Assembly (NCBI GenBank): GCA_009779745.1
Contig: WRDR01000013.1
Location: 1-40,000, forward strand
Length of the DNA stretch: 40,000 nt
Direction: 5' to 3'
Source: Alphaproteobacteria bacterium
GTDB lineage: Bacteria > Pseudomonadota > Alphaproteobacteria > UBA9219
Every line of letters begins with the position of its first letter. Positions within the stretch are counted from its first letter, which is position 1. Shown piece after piece: positions 32,982-40,000 of this stretch. Below the pieces are notes generated by a model. The model ran no database searches, was not told the origin of the DNA, and saw only the letters and a program-made list of their open reading frames with translations. The position numbers and the translations under genes are program-made.

Positions 32982-33710
32982 ATGAAAACCGGAACTGAGA
33001 TAAAACAAGCTGACGTAAAAAAGACCTCTTTCAAGAACTTTATGTTAGAGAGGTCTTTCAGCGATGCGCGCGTGATTCATAGAATCTCGGAGAAGCCGGT
33101 GCTTTTGAAGCCTGAACAGCTCGCCAATGTAAAGAAGGAGGCTTACGACAAAGGCTTTGAAGACGGAAGAATTTCTGTGGACACGGAACATCATGATAAG
33201 CAGATTTCTATGCAAAAAGAACAGGCGTCCATACAAAAAGAACAGGTGTCCATACAAAAAGAGCAAGCATCTATACAACAAGCCCAGAATGAGCTTTTAT
33301 CCGAAATGATAAACAAGGCGAAAGATATTACGGGACGTTTGCAGGATACTCTGAAAGAGCAAGAGGACGAGATTAGAAGAGTCGCTTTGGCTATATCAAA
33401 GAAAATTCTGCCGGCCTTTGTATCTAGGTTCGGAGCAGATGACATAACGGCTATTGTCAGCCATACTTTACAGGAAATGAAAAGAGAACCGCGGGTTGTC
33501 GTAAAATTGAATGCGGCGGATTTTGAGGTTTTGAACGATAAGCTGCAAGCAATGGCAGAGGAGCAGGCTTTTCATGGCAAGCTGATAGTTATAACAGACA
33601 ATAAGATACAGCAAGGAGATTGTCTTGTTGAATGGACTGAAGGAGGAGTTGAAAAAAATATACAAAATACTTTGAATGAAATAGATAAAATAGTAACCCC
33701 CGCTACATAA
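32982..33710 (+). CDS. fliH: Flagellar export regulator FliH (FlbE-like)
   Basis: Cytoplasmic stator-like protein that binds the export ATPase FliI. The 242-residue protein has the YDKGFEDGR motif (about 48-56) typical of FliH, a coiled coil, and a C-terminal domain with VALAISKKILP and VVVKLNAADFEVL. The coiled coil contains three near-perfect 21-bp tandem repeats, each encoding one heptad (QKEQASI, QKEQVSI, QKEQASI). Its position between fliG and fliN matches Caulobacter flbE. No fliI follows here. Confidence 0.87.
   Translation: MKTGTEIKQADVKKTSFKNFMLERSFSDARVIHRISEKPVLLKPEQLANVKKEAYDKGFEDGRISVDTEHHDKQISMQKEQASIQKEQVSIQKEQASIQQAQNELLSEMINKAKDITGRLQDTLKEQEDEIRRVALAISKKILPAFVSRFGADDITAIVSHTLQEMKREPRVVVKLNAADFEVLNDKLQAMAEEQAFHGKLIVITDNKIQQGDCLVEWTEGGVEKNIQNTLNEIDKIVTPAT
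33210..33293 (+). repeat. 21-bp heptad-encoding tandem repeat in fliH
   Basis: Three units (33210-33230, 33231-33251, 33252-33272) of ATR-CAA-AAA-GAR-CAR-GYN-TCY and a degenerate fourth to 33293. Each unit adds exactly one coiled-coil heptad, so copy-number change would lengthen the rod without breaking the frame. Confidence 0.75.
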
Positions 33711-33725
33711 CTTAGGAGATAAAAA

Positions 33726-34073
33726 ATGGCGCCCAGTGATGATGAAAACAAAGAAGATGCATTGACTCTTACAGAGCTTGAAACAGCTCCTACCGCAGAG
33801 CAGAAAGACGCTGCGCAGGCAACGACTAATGATTTGGATGCCGTGTACAGCATACCTGTAGAGGTTACTGCCGTGCTTGGCAAAGCAGAGATGCAGGTGA
33901 GCCACTTGCTGAAGCTGGGCAGAGGCGCAGTGATAGAGCTGGACAGAAAAGTCGGTGAAGCAATAGATATTTATGTCAACAACAGATTAGTCGCCAGAGG
34001 TGAAGTAGTAATCGTAGAAGACAAGCTGGGAATTACAATGACTGAGATAATTAAATCAGACAAGGCTGCGTAA
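33726..34073 (+). CDS. fliN: Flagellar motor switch protein FliN
   Basis: C-ring component that takes part in switching and export. The 115-residue product has an acidic, variable N-terminal extension (1-40). The SpoA (surface presentation of antigens) domain follows: IPVEVTAVLGKAEMQVSHLL, LGRGAVIELDR, IYVNNRLVARGEVVIVEDKLGI. A strong AGGAG lies nine bases before the ATG. FliM is not encoded in this block and must be elsewhere. Confidence 0.94.
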   Translation: MAPSDDENKEDALTLTELETAPTAEQKDAAQATTNDLDAVYSIPVEVTAVLGKAEMQVSHLLKLGRGAVIELDRKVGEAIDIYVNNRLVARGEVVIVEDKLGITMTEIIKSDKAA

Positions 34074-34092
34074 CTGTTATTGAGGTATTAAA

Positions 34093-35400
34093 ATGCGGCT
34101 TTTAATAATAGGAAATTTATCAGGTCCGCTGGGAACCGCGGGGCGCATAGCTGCTAAGAAAGGAGCAAAGGTAGCGCACGTGGATACTACGGATATGGCT
34201 CTTGAGGCTCTGAGGAGCGGTCAGAGCGCCGACCTCATCATGTGCGAAGTAATCTACGATATAGCGGCGTTTATCAACAGTCTCTTAACAGAAAGAATTA
34301 CCGTACCTGTTGTAGCGTGCGGAATCGGAGTTACATCGGAACAGGCGGTTGCCGCTATTAAAGCCGGAGCGAAAGAGTTCATTCCGCTGCCTCCTGATGC
34401 AGATATGATAGCGGCAGTATTGGAAGCGGCGTGCGAAGAAGACAGTACGTTTATAGCGAATTCCGCTGCTATGCAGCCTATTTTGCATTTGATTGCTAAG
34501 GTCAGCCCCAGCAATGCGACTGTTCTTATAACAGGAGAAAGCGGAACCGGAAAAGAAGTGATTGCCAGACAGATTCATAAGAAGAGCAAAAGAGCTGTGA
34601 ACAATTTTGTATCAGTGAACTGTGCGGCAATACCTGAAAATTTGATAGAGTCCGAATTGTTCGGGCATGAGAAAGGAGCTTTTACCGGAGCAGTCGCAAA
34701 AAGAATTGGAAAATTCGAAGAGGCGAACAACGGAACGCTGCTGCTGGACGAGATAAGCGAGATGGACTTGAAACTGCAGGCAAAGCTGCTGCGCGCAATT
34801 CAGGAAAGAGAGATTGATAGAATCGGAGGTTCTTCTCCTGTAAAAGTAGATGTGCGGCTGATCGCAACCTCCAACAGGAATTTGGAAAGCGAAGTCAAAG
34901 CCGGCAAGTTCAGAGAAGATTTGTACTTTAGGCTTAACGTTATAAAATTGAGGCTGCCTCCTCTCAGAGAAAGAAGAGAAGATATTATTCCTATATCTGA
35001 GCATATGATACAGAAGTATGCTAAGGCTAACGGTTTTGAGGACAAGGTTCTGTCAAACGGAGCCAAGATTCTTTTGGAGTCCTATGAGTGGAAAGGAAAT
35101 GTTCGGGAGCTGGAAAACGCTATGTACGCAGCAGTGCTGATGTCCGAGGGGAATGTGATAGAGGAAAGCAATATTATTATATCCGAGGCTGAAAATTCGA
35201 ACAGCCGTCAGGAAGCTTCTCTGGTGGGAAGAACCGTAGCGGACGTAGAAAAAGATTTGATAATCAATACGCTTTCTCATTGCTTTGGAAACAGAACTCA
35301 TGCGGCGAACATATTGGGAATTTCTATAAGGACGCTAAGAAACAAGTTAAGACAGTACAGTAGTGACGGTATCCCTATTCCGGCAAGCTCATTAGATTAA
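34093..35400 (+). CDS. flbD: Sigma-54-dependent flagellar regulator FlbD
   Basis: Enhancer-binding activator of late flagellar genes. The 435-residue protein has an N-terminal receiver-like domain (1-115), an AAA+ domain with Walker A GESGTGKE (148-155) and sigma-54 contact loop GAFTGA (195-200), and a Fis-type HTH ([20 protein letters not shown], about 400-420). The receiver is degenerate: Glu52 stands where Asp is phosphorylated, the acidic pair after the first strand is missing, and the conserved Lys is Leu (IPLP). Control by phosphorylation is therefore unlikely. In Caulobacter, FlbD activity is set by FliX; no fliX is seen here. Gene order matches Caulobacter. Confidence 0.93.
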   Translation: MRLLIIGNLSGPLGTAGRIAAKKGAKVAHVDTTDMALEALRSGQSADLIMCEVIYDIAAFINSLLTERITVPVVACGIGVTSEQAVAAIKAGAKEFIPLPPDADMIAAVLEAACEEDSTFIANSAAMQPILHLIAKVSPSNATVLITGESGTGKEVIARQIHKKSKRAVNNFVSVNCAAIPENLIESELFGHEKGAFTGAVAKRIGKFEEANNGTLLLDEISEMDLKLQAKLLRAIQEREIDRIGGSSPVKVDVRLIATSNRNLESEVKAGKFREDLYFRLNVIKLRLPPLRERREDIIPISEHMIQKYAKANGFEDKVLSNGAKILLESYEWKGNVRELENAMYAAVLMSEGNVIEESNIIISEAENSNSRQEASLVGRTVADVEKDLIINTLSHCFGNRTHAANILGISIRTLRNKLRQYSSDGIPIPASSLD

Positions 35401-35413
35401 GGTAATTTAAAAT

Positions 35414-37528
35414 ATGGCGCAAACTCTGGAACAATCAGCGGCTATTCCCCCAGCTGCATTATTCTTGAAAATATTCAGCGGAATATTTTCGCGCGGAGAG
35501 CTTTGGCTTGGCATTGGACTGCTTACAATTCTGACTGTGCTGGTCGTTCCGGTTCCTCCCTTTTTAATAGATATTGGATTGTCTATATCTCTGACATTAT
35601 CCGTTCTGATTTTAATGACGGTTCTGTTCGTAGGAAGATCCATAGAGTTCAGCTCTTTTCCGACTATTCTGCTGATAGCGACTCTTATAAGACTGTCTTT
35701 AAACTTGGGAACTACCAGGCTTATCCTGACGAAAGGCAACGAAGGAACTCATGCGGCAGGAAATGTTGTTGAAGCATTTGCAGGACTCGTTATGAGCGGC
35801 GACTTCATCATCGGTGTGATAGTTTTCGCTATTCTGACTTTAGTCAATTTCGTAGTCATCACTAAAGGTGCCGGACGTATTGCCGAAGTTGCGGCAAGGT
35901 TTACTCTTGACGCTATGCCCGGCAAACAAATGGCTATTGATGCGGATTTATCTTCCGGCTTAATCAACGAGGATCAGGCGCGCCAAAGAAGAAAAGAGCT
36001 GGAAAGTGAAAGCAACTTTTTCGGCTCTATGGACGGTTCCGCAAAGTTCGTGCGCGGCGATGCCATAGCAGGGTTAGTAATAACACTAATCAACATTGTA
36101 GGCGGTATTATAATCGGAACACTCCGTCATGATATGCAGGTACTGGAGGCTGCCGATACTTATGTCAGGCTTACGGTCGGAGACGGTCTCGCTACTCAGG
36201 TGCCTGCTCTTCTGGTTTCCGTTGCCGCAGGTATTTTAGTCACAAAATCTAACTCTGACGGTTCTACAGATAAGGCTATGTTCCATCAGTTGAGCAACTA
36301 TCCTATGGCTCTGGGACTTAGCTCCGCAATGCTGTTTTTACTGGCGTTACTGCCCGGTATGCCGTTTCTGCCGTTCTCTGTACTCAGCGGTATTTCCGGT
36401 TTCGGCTGCTGGTACATAGCAAACTCTATGAAAGTAAAAGCTCTGACAGAGGCCGGAGCACAGCAGGAGCAGCTTAAAGCAGCAGCAGTACAAGATGATC
36501 CTATATCTAAGGTGCTGTCTATTGATATGGTGCGGCTGGAACTCGGGTATGCTTTGCTCTCTATGGTCAACACAGAGGCGGGACAACGGCTGACAGACCA
36601 AATAAAAGGTCTCCGGAAACAGCTTGCTGCAGAGCTGGGCTTTGTAATGCCTGCGGTAAGAATTCAGGATAATTTACAGCTTCCTCCTAATGCCTATACT
36701 ATAAGAATAAAAGAGATAGAGGCAGGACGCGGAGACCTCAGACCCGGAATGCTTCTTGTTATGGATCCTAAGGGGCAGCCCATATCTATTCCGGGAGAGA
36801 ATACTCACGAGCCTTCGTTCGGACTGCCTGCCACTTGGATTGATCAGGCATACAGAGAAGACGCTTTGTTTAAAGGATATACTGTAGTAGATCCGCCTAC
36901 GGTTGTTACTACGCATCTTACCGAGATAGTAAAAGACTACATGGCTGATTTGCTTTCCTATTCCGAGACGCAAAAACTCCTAGATGAATTGGGACCGGAC
37001 CATCAGAAACTAGTATCCGATGTCATTCCCAATCAGATAACAATCAGCGGACTGCAGCGAGTGCTTCAAACGCTGCTGTCGGAAAAAATTTCTATCAGAG
37101 ATCTGCCTACTATCCTTGAAGGCATTTCAGAAGCGACTGCGATTACACGCAATCTGCCTCTTATCTCAGAACATGTGCGCTCCCGTCTATCAAGACAGAT
37201 TTCAGATTCAAATACAAATGAACTGGGCTATATCCCCTTGCTCACGCTGTCTCCTGAATGGGAACAAGAATTTGCAACCAGCGTAATAGGTGAAGGAGAC
37301 GGTAAGACGCTTGCTATGGCGCCAAGCAAACTCCAGCAGTTCATCACATCTGTGCGGCAAACTTATGAAAGGCACATTGCACACGGAGAAGTTCCTGTAC
37401 TTCTTACCAGTCCTATGATACGACAATACGTAAGAAATGTGATTGAACGATTCAGACCGTCTACTGTAGTTTTGTCTCAAAACGAAATTCACCCTAAAGC
37501 AAAGATTAAAACTGTGGGTCAAATATGA
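35414..37528 (+). CDS. flhA: Flagellar export gate protein FlhA
   Basis: Polytopic core of the flagellar type III export gate, using proton-motive force and docking substrates and chaperones. The 704-residue protein has eight predicted membrane segments in the first 330 residues and the FHIPEP-region signature (LIRLSLNLGTTRLIL). The conserved loop GAGRIAEVAARFTLDAMPGKQMAIDADL is present in pieces (RFTLDAMPGKQMAID). The C-terminal cytoplasmic ring domain ends with ISQNEI-like and RQYV segments. Its TGA overlaps the flhF ATG (ATGA). FlhB is not in this window. Confidence 0.95.
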   Translation: MAQTLEQSAAIPPAALFLKIFSGIFSRGELWLGIGLLTILTVLVVPVPPFLIDIGLSISLTLSVLILMTVLFVGRSIEFSSFPTILLIATLIRLSLNLGTTRLILTKGNEGTHAAGNVVEAFAGLVMSGDFIIGVIVFAILTLVNFVVITKGAGRIAEVAARFTLDAMPGKQMAIDADLSSGLINEDQARQRRKELESESNFFGSMDGSAKFVRGDAIAGLVITLINIVGGIIIGTLRHDMQVLEAADTYVRLTVGDGLATQVPALLVSVAAGILVTKSNSDGSTDKAMFHQLSNYPMALGLSSAMLFLLALLPGMPFLPFSVLSGISGFGCWYIANSMKVKALTEAGAQQEQLKAAAVQDDPISKVLSIDMVRLELGYALLSMVNTEAGQRLTDQIKGLRKQLAAELGFVMPAVRIQDNLQLPPNAYTIRIKEIEAGRGDLRPGMLLVMDPKGQPISIPGENTHEPSFGLPATWIDQAYREDALFKGYTVVDPPTVVTTHLTEIVKDYMADLLSYSETQKLLDELGPDHQKLVSDVIPNQITISGLQRVLQTLLSEKISIRDLPTILEGISEATAITRNLPLISEHVRSRLSRQISDSNTNELGYIPLLTLSPEWEQEFATSVIGEGDGKTLAMAPSKLQQFITSVRQTYERHIAHGEVPVLLTSPMIRQYVRNVIERFRPSTVVLSQNEIHPKAKIKTVGQI

Positions 37529-38514
37529 GATTAAAGTCATTTTATGCCCCTACTCTATCCGAGGCTATAACCGAGGTAAAACATGTCCTCGGCGAAGATG
37601 CGATTATTGTAGCTACCCATGAAGATAAAAACACTAACACTGTAAGAGTCACTGCCGCTATTGATGAGAGTGCCGTATCAACGGAAAAAGAAAAGCCTCC
37701 CCTGCCCTCTTCGGAGACAGGCTCTGATGTCATAGAGGTTCTGGCAGAGACTCTTATCAGAGAAAACGTACCTTTTGAACTTTCGGAACAGCTCCTTGCA
37801 ATAGCGACTCAAGCTGTAAGCGATGATGCCCGTGTTTGTTTGAGTAAGGCTGCAGAGAGCATGGGGAATTTTGCGGCATTTGATTTTGATGCGCCCTGCA
37901 TGATAGTCGGAACCATGGGATCCGGAAAAACTTTGTGTGCAGCTAAAATGGCAACGCAGGCTGTGCTTGTGGAGCGTACGGTAACAGTGATTTCTATGGA
38001 TACGGAGCGGGCTGGAGGCAATGCGCAGCTGGAGACTTTTACAGATATATTGGAAACTGAATTTATAAAGATACATGACGCTCAGGCATTGAAGGATTTG
38101 CTAATTATGAACTATTCCAATATGCCTTATGACTCAGTTTTTTATATAGACACGCCCAGCATAAATATCTTCGATGTTTCAGAAAAAAAATATATAAAGA
38201 GTCTAATAGAGACAATCAAAAATTCAGAACAAACTGTGAATGTGTTTTTGACGATACCGGCTTTTATGGACGTATCGTTAGCCAGAGAGATTATTTACGA
38301 GTTTCAGGATATAGGAGCTATGGGCGTAATTATAACAGGAGTTGATTTACTGTGCCACAGAGGAAATCTTTTAAAGCTGGCAGCGATTTCACCGCTTGGG
38401 TGCTGCCTGTACAGCGACACAAGAAAAGTAACGGAAAATCTGGAGATTTTGAGTTCGGAAACGGCTGCTGATTTTATATTGAGAAGAGATGAAAAAAACG
38501 GAAAGCATAGGTGA
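37525..38514 (+). CDS. flhF: FlhF-like flagellar SRP-type GTPase homologue, degenerate motifs
   Basis: FlhF proteins set the site and number of flagella and belong to the SRP GTPase family with Ffh and FtsY. This 329-residue version starts MRLKSFYAPTLSEAI, as the family does. It has a P-loop GTMGSGKT (129-136) and DTERAGG (159-165, for DTYRIGA). DTPS (209-212) replaces DTAGR and TGVD (271-274) replaces TKLD, so GTP hydrolysis and guanine specificity may be lost or altered. Neighbours flhA and flhG support the call. It overlaps flhA by four bases and flhG by 26. Confidence 0.85.
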   Translation: MRLKSFYAPTLSEAITEVKHVLGEDAIIVATHEDKNTNTVRVTAAIDESAVSTEKEKPPLPSSETGSDVIEVLAETLIRENVPFELSEQLLAIATQAVSDDARVCLSKAAESMGNFAAFDFDAPCMIVGTMGSGKTLCAAKMATQAVLVERTVTVISMDTERAGGNAQLETFTDILETEFIKIHDAQALKDLLIMNYSNMPYDSVFYIDTPSINIFDVSEKKYIKSLIETIKNSEQTVNVFLTIPAFMDVSLAREIIYEFQDIGAMGVIITGVDLLCHRGNLLKLAAISPLGCCLYSDTRKVTENLEILSSETAADFILRRDEKNGKHR

Positions 38515-39295
38515 GCGGATGTTGCAAAATGAAGTGATAAAAGAAATACCTAATGCTGTAGCTGTTGCAAGCGGCAAAGGAGGCGTTGGCAAAACATGGT
38601 TTTCTATCAGCGCATGTCATGCGCTGGCAATGCAGGGAAAGAAAGTGCTGCTTCTTGACGGAGACTTGGGACTGGCGAATGTAGATGTACAACTGGGAAT
38701 CACGCCGGACAAAGATTTAGGATATGTGATACGTGAATCAAAAAGCCTGAAAGATATAATTTATAAATATGAATTGCCTTCTGATAAAAAAGCATCGTTT
38801 GATATAATAACAGGAGGTTCCGGAAGCGGGAATTTGAATTCGCTTTCATCTGCTGCGTTGAAAAGGATACTGTCGGAATTATCAGTGTTAGCTAAAGAAT
38901 ACGATTCAGTAATCATAGATTTAGGAGCCGGCATTGAAAAAATAGTGAGGCAATTGGCAGGAGCAGCAAAAAAGAAATATGTTATTATAAATGATGAGCC
39001 TACATCATTGACAGATGCGTATGCGTTTATAAAAGTTTCTCTGCTTACAGATAAAAACTTGGATATAAGAATCATAGTGAATATGGCGGAAAATGAATCC
39101 GCAGGAGAAAAAACATACGATATAATAAGAAAATCAGTTGAATCCTTTTTAAAATATAAGCTGAAATTAGAAGGAATAATAAGAAAAGATGCGCATGTGA
39201 AAGCTTCTATAAAGAAGCAGACAAATATTTTCGTAAGCTATCCGTCAAGCGAGGCTTGTGCGGATATAGAAAAAATAACTAAGAAAATACACTAA
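38489..39295 (+). CDS. flhG: MinD/ParA-type ATPase FlhG (FleN)
   Basis: Limits flagellar number together with FlhF. The 268-residue protein has the deviant Walker A KGGVGKTW (about 28-36), the LLDGDLGLANVDVQLG switch, and the VIIDLGAGIEKIV segment in place of the usual D-x-x-G/A-G. In the second the normal IDTGAG-like motif reads IDLGAG. A C-terminal membrane-targeting helix is not obvious. ATG 38489 has GAGAAG close upstream and overlaps flhF by 26 bases; ATG 38519 is an alternative. It is the last gene of the flagellar block, and no clear terminator separates it from the rRNA promoter. Confidence 0.9.
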   Translation: MKKTESIGERMLQNEVIKEIPNAVAVASGKGGVGKTWFSISACHALAMQGKKVLLLDGDLGLANVDVQLGITPDKDLGYVIRESKSLKDIIYKYELPSDKKASFDIITGGSGSGNLNSLSSAALKRILSELSVLAKEYDSVIIDLGAGIEKIVRQLAGAAKKKYVIINDEPTSLTDAYAFIKVSLLTDKNLDIRIIVNMAENESAGEKTYDIIRKSVESFLKYKLKLEGIIRKDAHVKASIKKQTNIFVSYPSSEACADIEKITKKIH

Positions 39296-39392
39296 CATAT
39301 TGTATTATCATGCGTTTTTCAGCTAAAACCGATTCTTTGCCGCAGCAAAATTACAAAAAAACCTTTTGTCAAGAAAATTTTATTTTATTTTT
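39296..39392. other. Spacer between flhG and the rRNA promoter
   Basis: No ORF or RNA that I can support. It is AT-rich with several A and T runs (for example around 39354-39362 and 39376-39392), as expected of an UP-element-like region upstream of a strong rRNA promoter. No intrinsic terminator for the flagellar operon is visible. Confidence 0.4.
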
Positions 39393-39420
39393 TTGAATTT
39401 TCTTATAGACATGATAGTAT
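39393..39420 (+). promoter_or_regulatory. Candidate rRNA operon promoter
   Basis: TTGAAT (39393-39398), 16 bases, TAGTAT (39415-39420), preceded by A/T tracts. A second possible start is TTGACA at 39478-39483 with a poor -10 (GATAAG) 17 bases on. The first would give a leader of about 530 nt before 16S rRNA. Confidence 0.45.
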
Positions 39421-39424
39421 GTAT

Positions 39425-39954
39425 TCTGTATTAGTAAACATGTCAGATGTTTTATACAACAACTGAAGTGAGTTCTGTTGACAACTAGCGAATCCTTTGC
39501 GATAAGGATACCTATAAGGTTGAACTTATCGGACGGTGATTTGTTCGTTTTTTTTGTCTTTAAGAACAAAAGAGGCTAACACCTCCGAAGATCTTGGAAA
39601 TTGTGAATATGATGAGAAGGGATGCTAAGACGGCAGTTTGCGGTTGCAGCAGTATCTCACGGTACGCTGGCAGCTGGTGATGTCACAATCCTTTTCTAAG
39701 TAAATGAACACTCTTTGTGTCATTCTGCTTTAAAAAGATTTCAGATTGCTTAACAAGCATCCTTGTCGACAAGTTCTTGTATTTTCTTTCAAGAAAATAC
39801 ATGTTTATTAATGGTAACAATAATAAACGTTGCGGATACGATATGAATGTATTGTATCCAAGAGTAATGAGAACCCTAAAAGTCAAGAGATTGCAATAAA
39901 GCAATACTAAGAGTAATTTGAACAAGTGAAATAACTTGTAATAATAAGCTAGAC
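39425..39954 (+). ncRNA. Long structured leader of the rRNA operon
   Basis: No credible ORF is present, but hairpins are dense. ATCCTT/AAGGAT (39492-39509) competes with GATAAG/CTTATC (39501-39530). A long arm pairs CGGACGGTG (39530-39538) with CACCTCCG (39580-39587) and then TTTGTTC with GAACAAA. A roughly 90-nt domain is closed by ATTGTGA/TCACAAT (39600-39606, 39683-39689). Perfect stems follow at 39778-39801 (11 bp), 39834-39859, 39890-39905 and 39922-39939. CACTCTTTGTG near 39709 is boxA-like. Roles in antitermination and RNase III processing are known for rRNA leaders; whether the 39530-39690 part is an independent RNA is open. Confidence 0.55.
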
Positions 39955-40000
39955 AAACTTGAGAGTTTGATCATGGCTCAGAACGAACGCTGGCGGCAGG
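39955..40000 (+). rRNA. rrs: 16S ribosomal RNA, 5' end (continues beyond window)
   Basis: GAGAGTTTGATCATGGCTCAG (39961-39981) is the universal 16S 5' primer site, followed by AACGAACGCTGGCGGCAGG, the form typical of Alphaproteobacteria. The exact mature 5' end is estimated from E. coli and may differ by a few bases. Only about 46 bases lie in the window. Confidence 0.98.

Noticed and set aside
39478-39506. TTGACA-N17-GATAAG as the main rRNA promoter
   Set aside because: The -10 is poor and the site falls within predicted leader hairpins; the upstream TTGAAT-N16-TAGTAT with A/T tracts fits better, though a second promoter is not excluded.
39609-39680. Short ORF MMRRDAKTAVCGC... inside the leader domain
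   Set aside because: Twenty-three codons with only a weak GGAAA upstream; the segment is better explained by base pairing. Kept in mind as a possible leader peptide but not supported.
39717-39899. ORF of 60 codons in the rRNA leader
   Set aside because: GTG start without a ribosome site, low-complexity product, and it runs through perfect RNA hairpins of the 16S leader.

Overview
The window is AT-rich, gene-dense chromosomal DNA from a flagellated Gram-negative bacterium, most probably an alphaproteobacterium. The sequence supports this directly. The 3' edge opens a 16S rRNA gene with an alphaproteobacterial-type start. The lexA promoter carries the GTTC-N7-GTTC operator typical of alphaproteobacterial SOS genes. 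The flagellar order fliF-fliG-fliH/flbE-fliN-flbD is the Caulobacter arrangement. LPS synthesis (kdsB) indicates an outer membrane. Assignment to a host-associated or gut lineage is only a guess from base composition and short palindromic repeats.

Layout. 1-6400: the tail of an unknown gene, a palindromic repeat, a small transaldolase divergent from priA, xth, then lexA flanked by two related proteins of unknown family, and infA. 6445-9960: a minus-strand operon (36-residue ORF, dcd, murA) divergent from kdsB and a histidine-phosphatase-like gene. 10018-14459: an XRE regulator, a small membrane protein, rmuC, and the tightly packed def-fmt-truA run. 14459-18100: a set resembling an inner-membrane assembly platform of type IV pilus/type II secretion type (GspF/PilC-like, PilM/PilN-like, PilO/GspM-like and an exported protein), directly continuing from truA. 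18036-21022: a membrane protein with a 65-bp convergent overlap, and a large beta-oxidation enzyme with a strong terminator. 21152-26702: asd, two small tandem membrane proteins, a brnA/brnT toxin-antitoxin pair whose toxin gene is frameshifted, pyrD and parE. 26695-28490: an accessory patch (chagasin-like inhibitor, Bro-N protein, a broken gene) ending at tRNA-His. 28686-30113: glnA. 30256-39295: one flagellar operon-like block from fliF to flhG. 39296-40000: a long structured rRNA leader and the first bases of 16S rRNA.

The most unusual items are: (i) a family of charged helical proteins I do not recognise, with two intact members flanking lexA and a third, frame-disrupted member beside the Bro-N gene; (ii) a brnT toxin gene out of frame by exactly the amount that one lost GC dinucleotide would cause, with its antitoxin intact; (iii) a LexA operator embedded in the lexA -10 region; (iv) an FlbD-type activator with Glu at the usual phospho-acceptor position and an FlhF-like protein with degraded GTPase motifs; (v) a roughly 540-nt rRNA leader with many strong hairpins, some mutually exclusive. 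I found no CRISPR array, no recognisable insertion sequence and no complete prophage.
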